33,267 bases of DNA from Fischerella sp. PCC 9431 (GTDB taxonomy: Bacteria > Cyanobacteriota > Cyanobacteriia > Cyanobacteriales > Nostocaceae): the NCBI RefSeq assembly GCF_000447295.1, contig NZ_KE650771.1, forward strand, positions 6,696,642-6,729,908. The letters are read 5' to 3'. Below are positions 28,177 to 33,267 of this stretch, in pieces. The position numbers were made by a program, and so were the translations under genes. The notes beneath the pieces were generated by a model, which saw nothing but the letters and a program-made list of their open reading frames with translations, ran no database searches and was not told the DNA's origin. Positions within the stretch are counted from its first letter, which is position 1, and each line of letters starts with the position of its first letter.

Positions 28177-28190
28177 AACCTGTGCTAATC
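28175..28190. repeat. 16-base motif directly after a stop codon (copy 2)
   Basis: AAAACCTGTGCTAATC begins inside the stop codon of the JmjC gene, in the same relation to the stop as the copy at 26680. Confidence 0.5.
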
Positions 28191-28256
28191 GCACATTGCT
28201 GAAATTATTTATATTGCTATTCACTTTAAGGGAAAGCCAGTAAAGGAAATGTATTT

Positions 28257-29654
28257 ATGAAACTACCCCCAAGTCTAAAAACTCCAGCATGGCTACAAAT
28301 GCTACACTGGATTGCCAACCCTTTTACATTCCTAGATAGTTGTGCTCAAGCTTATGGTGACTGCTTCTGTGTGCGGATAGGTATTAATTTTGCCCCGATT
28401 GTAGTTGTTAGCAATCCCATAACACTTCAGCAGATTTATACTGCTAATCCTGAGCAGATTGATGCTCCTGGAGAAAAAAACAAACTTCTGGGAATTGCTC
28501 AAGGAGGTGAGAATGCATTAGTTTTAGCTAGTGGTGTACGTCATCAATGTCAGCGCCAACTAATTATGCCCTCGTTTCATGGAGAAAGGATACGCAATTA
28601 TGGTCAGCTAATAGAGAATATTACTGAGCAAGCAATTTGCCAGTGGAAAATTGGTAAACGCTTTCTAGTTCAAGATGCGATGAAGACCATTTCTTTACGA
28701 ATCATCCTCTCTACCGTATTTGGTTTAGAAATTGATAAACCACGCTATCAGCAGATGGAAAAGCTTCTCATCTCGATGCTGGAAATGATGAGTTCTTCTT
28801 GGCAAGCTAGTATGCTCTTCTTCCCGATTCTCCAACAGGATCTTGGTGCTCTTAGTCCTTGGGGACGCTTTCGTCGTTGTCAAAAGGAGATTGATCGACT
28901 TCTCTACGCTGAAATTCAAGAACGTCGAAATGACCCTGATCTTTCTCGGACAGATGTCCTGACTTCACTGATAGCTGCTCGTTATGAGACTGGTGAGCAA
29001 ATGACAGATGTAGAGTTACGCGATGAACTAGTAAACCTTTTAATTGCTGGGCACGAAACTACAGCAACAACTCTTACGTGGGCATTATATTGGATACACA
29101 AACTGCCAACAGTACGCAAAAAGCTAGTGCAAGAAATTAATAGTCTTGAAAATCAATCAGACAAAAGCGCTATCCTCCAACTTCCGTATCTGAATGCTGT
29201 TTGCTCTGAAACTTTGCGAATGTATCCCGTTGGTGTGGTTACTTTTCCACGTGTAGTTAATTCACCGCTACAACTAATGGATTACTACTTTCCAGCAGGA
29301 ACAGATATATACCCCTGTCCTTATCTAACTCATCAGCGAGAAGATTTGTATCCAGAGCCTAAGCAGTTTAAGCCAGAACGCTTTTTAGAAAGAAAATTTT
29401 CTCCCTATGAGTACCTTCCTTTTGGAGGTGGTAGTCGGCGTTGTATTGGTATGGCCTTTGCTTTATTTGAAATGAAAGTCATACTAGCTAAAATTTTATC
29501 GCGTTTTCAACTGGCATTAGATAATCATCATCCAGTACGACCTATACGTCGTACATTACTCACCGGGCCCTCCGATGTTTGGTTAGTTCCTAGATCGGAG
29601 TGTAAACAGATTTCTGAGAAGTTAAACATCGACAATTTGGTGATCACCAACTAA
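28257..29654 (+). CDS. Cytochrome P450, CYP110-like
   Basis: A P450 of 465 residues with all core motifs: oxygen-binding I-helix AGHETT (264-269), E318-x2-R321 (ETLR), PERF, and the haem-binding loop FGGGSRRCIG with C396 as the iron thiolate. The N-terminus (LPPSLKTPAWLQMLHWI) resembles the cyanobacterial CYP110 group, some members of which hydroxylate fatty acids near the omega end. Oxidation of the acyl chain, perhaps while bound to the ACP encoded just downstream, is plausible; the site of attack cannot be told. The start is backed by AAAGGA about 10 bases before ATG 28257. No frame damage is seen. Confidence 0.9.
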   Translation: MKLPPSLKTPAWLQMLHWIANPFTFLDSCAQAYGDCFCVRIGINFAPIVVVSNPITLQQIYTANPEQIDAPGEKNKLLGIAQGGENALVLASGVRHQCQRQLIMPSFHGERIRNYGQLIENITEQAICQWKIGKRFLVQDAMKTISLRIILSTVFGLEIDKPRYQQMEKLLISMLEMMSSSWQASMLFFPILQQDLGALSPWGRFRRCQKEIDRLLYAEIQERRNDPDLSRTDVLTSLIAARYETGEQMTDVELRDELVNLLIAGHETTATTLTWALYWIHKLPTVRKKLVQEINSLENQSDKSAILQLPYLNAVCSETLRMYPVGVVTFPRVVNSPLQLMDYYFPAGTDIYPCPYLTHQREDLYPEPKQFKPERFLERKFSPYEYLPFGGGSRRCIGMAFALFEMKVILAKILSRFQLALDNHHPVRPIRRTLLTGPSDVWLVPRSECKQISEKLNIDNLVITN

Positions 29655-29867
29655 AGATTTTAATTTTTACTCTTCTTAGAGAGACAAAAGAAAGATATAT
29701 AGAGTGTCTCTCAAGAGTATCTCACAAGGGGGAAATCAAAAGTCACGCATTCAAAATATTAAACTCCCTCGCTACCTATGCACTAAAGAAACACTCGAAA
29801 CTAAAAAGCTTAGTTTTATAGGGGTTTCAACGAGTATTTTTTCAGAGAGATGAAGGAGATTTTCAAA
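29655..29867. other. Spacer between the P450 and ACP 2 genes
   Basis: No gene. A weak inverted repeat, GAGAGAC (29679-29685) with GTCTCTC (29706-29712), could form a hairpin but has no T-run. The ribosome site AAGGAG at 29853-29858 lies at the end. Confidence 0.5.
29853..29858 (+). promoter_or_regulatory. Ribosome binding site that decides the ACP 2 start
   Basis: AAGGAG lies 9 bases before ATG 29868. It also lies inside the frame opened by the upstream ATG at 29850, which makes 29868 the more likely start. Confidence 0.75.
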
Positions 29868-30179
29868 ATGGATACTGAAATTTCTCAAACGACCAAGATA
29901 AATATAGCTTCAGATGCTAATAATGATGCACGCAAAAATCTACCAACGGCAGCCGAAATTAAAAACTGGTTAGTCTCTTATCTAGCTAACTTAGTGGAAG
30001 TAAATCCAGATGAAATTGATATCACAGTTCCCTTTGACAGCTACGATTTGGATTCCTCGGCGGCAGTTGAGCTAAGTGGTGAACTAGAGGATTGGTTAGG
30101 AATAAACGTCTCTCCGACTTTACTGTACGATTATCCTACTGTTAAGACTTTAGCTCAGTATTTATCTGAAGGAAACTAA
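29868..30179 (+). CDS. Stand-alone acyl carrier protein, copy 2
   Basis: A carrier protein of 103 residues with the attachment serine in YDLDSSAAVELSGELEDWLG. It is a diverged paralogue of the ACP at 7804, sharing LPTxAEI, the DLDSS/GLDSS core, LEDWLG and LLYDYPT/LIYDYPN, which mark it as a FAAL-system type carrier. The start is set at ATG 29868 by AAGGAG; a six-residue longer form from ATG 29850 would bury that site. It lies between the P450 and the second diiron gene, so it may present an acyl or aminoacyl group to those enzymes. Only one FAAL gene is visible, so either that enzyme loads both carriers or this one is loaded differently. Confidence 0.92.
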   Translation: MDTEISQTTKINIASDANNDARKNLPTAAEIKNWLVSYLANLVEVNPDEIDITVPFDSYDLDSSAAVELSGELEDWLGINVSPTLLYDYPTVKTLAQYLSEGN

Positions 30180-30216
30180 TTAAAACACTAGTGACTTTAA
30201 AAAATAAAGGACAATT

Positions 30217-31623
30217 ATGGTACGTTCCACTCAAATATCACAGACAAGCACTGAATCCATATCTGCAAATGAAAGATTAGTTAATAAATCTTCAAAGGTG
30301 ATAAAAAATATCTTTAGAGATAATATAAATTCTAATTATACAGAGATAATCCAAGAGTTAGACAAAAATTTTGATTATGCTAGTAATAGTAATTGTTACT
30401 GGAGTGAGCCAGAGCAATCATTATTATATGGCACTCCATTATACCAAGCTGCTTCAAGCTCACAAAAGCTGGCTTTAAATCACCTTTATTGGGCAATGCA
30501 ATACAGCAAAGTTCCTCTGGATGAAGCGGGTACTATGATGTTTAATCAGGTTACAGCTAGCGTGTTTTCTACACTTGGAGGTTTTGAAACGCTTTGTCAA
30601 GAACTTGACCTTGAAACTACTCAAGAAAGCTATCATATTCATGCTTTTCAAAGGATTAGCCGCTTAACAAAAAAGGCTCTACTTGGTAAAAGATTAACTC
30701 AGTTGTCCAAAAAAACGAATAATGATTGGAGCAAAAAGATACTAAAAGTTTGGCAACAAATAAATTTATCTACTATTAATCCTAGAACTGCAAATTTGTT
30801 TTCCAGTTTGCCTTATTTGTTACTACGTTATACTAATAAAATAATGCTGGAAAGTAAAGGTAATCAACCTTCCAAGTATTTGCAGGAATTAGAGAAGAAA
30901 AATGAGTTTCTTAATGTACCGACAGATGGTGTAGTTAGCCAATTGCCATTTCGACGTCTAACTATGCAGCTATTAACACTGAATTGTGGAACTTCACCTT
31001 TCTTAGCATGTCATTACTATGCTCTACGTTTAATAGCTAATATGATGCTCAAGAACTGGGAATATAATTATGTTCTGTATTTTAGAAAATTAAAAAATAA
31101 TAATACGGAGTTTTTACCTGCTCCGACGGCTGTCTCTTATTTTCATTTTTTGGATGAATCATTCCATACAACTATTTCTAAAACTATCGCTCAAGAACTA
31201 TATAAATTTTTTCCAAAGCCAACGGCATATGAACGTTTCGTAGCAAATATGTCGATCTATTTAATGCAGTTAAATTTAAAGTCTGTTTCGAGTGTGATTC
31301 CTTATCGATTTATTAAAGATGACTTTTCCTTAATGTTTTTATTCTATCAACTACTACAGACTTCTTTATTTGATATGTCTGCTACAGAAGCTTTATATTG
31401 GTTAGAGAAATGTTTCTGTCAAGAGCATGAGGGTTTCAATATAACATTGAATTCTCACCAACATTTACTGACAAATCTTTGCCAATTGTTTGGCTGTATT
31501 GAGTATTTATGGCCTGTAAACTATGAAATGCGTTTAATGAATTCAGTAAATAATACTAATAAAGTTATCCAAAGTAACATCCAGACTTTTAAGCTATTTG
31601 CCAAATTTGTCGCTCATCAATAA
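30217..31623 (+). CDS. Haem-oxygenase-like diiron protein, copy 2 (CADD/DUF3865-like)
   Basis: A protein of 468 residues, paralogous along its whole length to the product of 4848-6221. Shared blocks include PEQSxLYGTPLY, LALNHLYW, the ligand-rich E133-x3-E137-x2-H140-x-H142, LDESFHT (D313, E314, H317) and KCFCQEHEGF (E403, H404, E405). One difference stands out: the His that ends EHEGFH in copy 1 is Asn408 here. If that His binds iron, copy 2 would have an altered site; if not, the change is neutral. AAAGGA precedes ATG 30217, and the ACP gene ends 37 bp upstream, so the two are probably co-expressed. The reaction is unknown; action on an ACP-bound substrate is inferred from context. Confidence 0.8.
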   Translation: MVRSTQISQTSTESISANERLVNKSSKVIKNIFRDNINSNYTEIIQELDKNFDYASNSNCYWSEPEQSLLYGTPLYQAASSSQKLALNHLYWAMQYSKVPLDEAGTMMFNQVTASVFSTLGGFETLCQELDLETTQESYHIHAFQRISRLTKKALLGKRLTQLSKKTNNDWSKKILKVWQQINLSTINPRTANLFSSLPYLLLRYTNKIMLESKGNQPSKYLQELEKKNEFLNVPTDGVVSQLPFRRLTMQLLTLNCGTSPFLACHYYALRLIANMMLKNWEYNYVLYFRKLKNNNTEFLPAPTAVSYFHFLDESFHTTISKTIAQELYKFFPKPTAYERFVANMSIYLMQLNLKSVSSVIPYRFIKDDFSLMFLFYQLLQTSLFDMSATEALYWLEKCFCQEHEGFNITLNSHQHLLTNLCQLFGCIEYLWPVNYEMRLMNSVNNTNKVIQSNIQTFKLFAKFVAHQ

Positions 31624-31871
31624 AAGTTCTCTTGCAAAAATTTTGGTTCTTCAGTAGCTAATATGCCAAAAGTATAGTCAATTAGGTAAAGAAAAATTAA
31701 AAAATGTATAAAATAGTGAGTAAAACCTTGGTAGTATTGACCGTTAGTCATGATTTAATGTTGGCTGTAATCAGAAAAATGGATTGAAAAAGTAAATTGA
31801 CAGCCATGAGTCTAAAAAAGCAAAATAAACTGTTGCTACCAATTGAATGTGAAGGTGCACTAAATGAGTAA
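31624..31871. other. Spacer between the cluster and the right IS
   Basis: AT-rich, with no recognisable gene and no strong terminator hairpin. Confidence 0.5.
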
Positions 31872-33267
31872 CTGGAGTTTAGACTAAAGCATGACAAAAT
31901 GACCCAGCAGCAGTGAGTAGACAAGTTACACATCTCAAAGCAGAAAAACTAAATGTCAAGCGGACTGTGGCTGTTCTTTTTTGGGTTTAGCAGTACTTTT
32001 TTTGACTGTAGGATAACGAATTCTACGCAGGCGAAGTTTGCCGGCGGGCCAGCCAGGAGACTTTCCACGGGGTTTGGGTTCAATAGAAGGTGTACCAATC
32101 GCGGCGAAAACTGCTGCCATTGACTGAGCTACCCGTCCAGGGGACAACTTGGACTGTTTTTTCTGCCAAGGCAAAGGATTGTCATGCACTATCGCATGTG
32201 CGAGCCAAAGTTGCCAAGTCATCAGGGGTAAAAGATCACTCCACCTCTGACACTGTTCTGGAGTACTCAGTTGCGGCAAAGTCCAATGCAAGCGCCCTTT
32301 GGCAAAACGATACCAGTGGTCAATGGCAAATCGTCGGCAGTAAAGCTGCCAAAATGAGGATAAAGCAGGCATCTTAAGTCCTACCCACGCCAACCATAAA
32401 GCCTTGTTTTTTGGCAAACCAAATTCATCTAAGCGCTGAATTTGAATCAAATTCATGGAGTGGTCTTTGGACTGTTGAAAATGAAGATGACACCACACAC
32501 GGATAGATAATCGCCCTATTTTTGGGTCGTTGACCTCGATAATTTGGTCAGGTGTCCACCATGTAGACGAATCATTGAGTTTAAATTTATCACCGTGAAT
32601 GCGAGGACGACCAGTGCCGCTATAAGGTGGGGGCGCACCATACAACAGTCGATTTGAGCGCAAACGCATTAACTTGTCTGCGGCAATATCACTAGTTTGC
32701 TTGATAAAGCTGGCACACCCATATTCTGCATCCCACAAGCTAATGGGGCGTGTTGGCAGATTTTCGCATACCAGTTTTAGTTGCGCGGCAGCTTTTTGAA
32801 TTGGGTTTTCAAAACTGGTGATGCGCTCATGTAATAGTGGTAATGCCCAACTGCCATCCATTTCTGAGATGACTGCAATGGTGCTGTAGCCTTGTCCCAA
32901 GGTTACAGGTTTTGCCCCTGACATCGGTTGAACTTGATGCTCATAGGTTCGGTCTTTCAATGTCGGAGCATTTAATCTTGCCCAAGCTGTATGATCTCCT
33001 GCTAAGATGATTTTTTCTGTGGGATTTAGTTGTTTTATATACAACTTCATCAGTTCGGTTCGCGGTGGATTTCCGTCTTGTATTGCCTCGTACACACTCG
33101 ACCACTGCCGTCGAAATACAGGAGATACTGATAGTTCTGCAAATGAATCAACACTACGTGTTACTAACACTGCATCCATCAAGTCAAATAAGGCATCTCT
33201 TGCTTTCCCCAGGATAGTATACACACCTGTGCGAAAAAGTTTCACGATTTTCTAATGTCATGGTCAA
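31872..33267 (-). mobile_element. Insertion sequence, right copy, cut by the window edge
   Basis: The inner boundary is set at 31872, where identity with the left copy (1-244, opposite orientation) begins. The element carries one transposase gene on the minus strand and runs beyond the window. A CATGACA block occurs near both ends (about 31889 and, in reverse complement, about 33255), which may be part of imperfect terminal inverted repeats; the outermost bases are missing. The type is most like the IS4/IS701-related DDE elements common in cyanobacteria. Confidence 0.9.
31956..33245 (-). CDS. IS transposase, DDE type (IS4/IS701-like)
   Basis: A transposase of 429 residues with an intact frame from GTG (33245) to stop (31956-31958). 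Candidate catalytic acidic residues are in GDHTAWAR and LWDAEYG; the third site falls in RRFAIDHWYRFAKGRLHW, where related enzymes usually have Glu and this one has Asp. The C-terminus is basic and proline-rich. The frame upstream of the GTG is closed by a stop, so the start is well bounded. Its GC content looks higher than that of the cluster genes, fitting a separate origin. The C-terminal 52 residues are identical to the fragment at 1-160. Confidence 0.92.
   Translation of the reverse strand: MKLFRTGVYTILGKARDALFDLMDAVLVTRSVDSFAELSVSPVFRRQWSSVYEAIQDGNPPRTELMKLYIKQLNPTEKIILAGDHTAWARLNAPTLKDRTYEHQVQPMSGAKPVTLGQGYSTIAVISEMDGSWALPLLHERITSFENPIQKAAAQLKLVCENLPTRPISLWDAEYGCASFIKQTSDIAADKLMRLRSNRLLYGAPPPYSGTGRPRIHGDKFKLNDSSTWWTPDQIIEVNDPKIGRLSIRVWCHLHFQQSKDHSMNLIQIQRLDEFGLPKNKALWLAWVGLKMPALSSFWQLYCRRFAIDHWYRFAKGRLHWTLPQLSTPEQCQRWSDLLPLMTWQLWLAHAIVHDNPLPWQKKQSKLSPGRVAQSMAAVFAAIGTPSIEPKPRGKSPGWPAGKLRLRRIRYPTVKKSTAKPKKEQPQSA

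Noticed and set aside
31748-31933. A 61-codon minus-strand frame across the inner IS boundary
   Set aside because: It straddles the IS end and the spacer and has no family resemblance; probably chance.
32090-32377. A 95-codon plus-strand frame inside the right IS
   Set aside because: It is antisense to the transposase gene and looks like a frame shadow.
1-33267. CRISPR arrays, tRNA or rRNA genes
   Set aside because: No regularly spaced direct repeats, cloverleaf-like sequences or rRNA-like stretches were noticed in any spacer.

Overview
The window carries a lipo-polyketide/non-ribosomal-peptide gene cluster from a cyanobacterium, probably a filamentous Nostocales type. The pointers are AT-rich DNA with long gene-free spacers, HIP1 octamers (GCGATCGC at 8404, 11317 and 21748), a FAAL/ACP starter system, TubC-type docking domains, a P450 resembling the cyanobacterial CYP110 group, and a transposase of a type common in cyanobacteria. 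No 16S gene or other taxonomic marker is present, so the assignment is an inference.

Layout. Positions 1-244 are the tail of an insertion sequence. 245-1970 has no recognisable gene but holds a perfect 50-bp palindrome. 1977-8133 is a starter-acyl block: fatty acyl-AMP ligase, SRPBCC protein, haem-oxygenase-like diiron protein (copy 1), membrane fatty-acid desaturase and stand-alone ACP (copy 1). An 800-bp spacer with several inverted repeats follows. 8935-26680 is the assembly-line block: a cyclopropane-synthase-like methyltransferase, KS-AT, KS-AT-ACP, Cy-A(Cys)-Ox-PCP and C-A(Gly)-PCP-TE, the last with a luciferase-like monooxygenase and a methyltransferase nested inside its A domain. 26854-31623 is a second tailoring block: JmjC/cupin-like iron protein, P450, ACP (copy 2) and diiron protein (copy 2). 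From 31872 a second copy of the same insertion sequence lies inverted relative to the first and runs off the window.

How the genes may work together (inference). The FAAL would load a fatty acid on an ACP; desaturase, diiron proteins, P450, cyclopropane-synthase-like enzyme and perhaps the JmjC protein would edit the chain. KS proteins pass it to the Cys module, where Cy and Ox make a thiazole. A terminal Gly module N-methylates and perhaps alpha-hydroxylates the glycine, which could give a thiazole (N-methyl)carboxamide.

The unusual points are in the active sites. Both AT domains lack the nucleophilic serine (GYDVG and GHGVG in place of GHSxG). The second KS has Gln in place of the first catalytic His (QGTGT). 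The JmjC/cupin protein has HxA where HxD is expected, the pattern seen in iron/2-oxoglutarate halogenases. One A domain is interrupted twice. ACP and diiron genes are each present in two diverged copies at opposite ends of the cluster. I do not recognise a named pathway with this combination.
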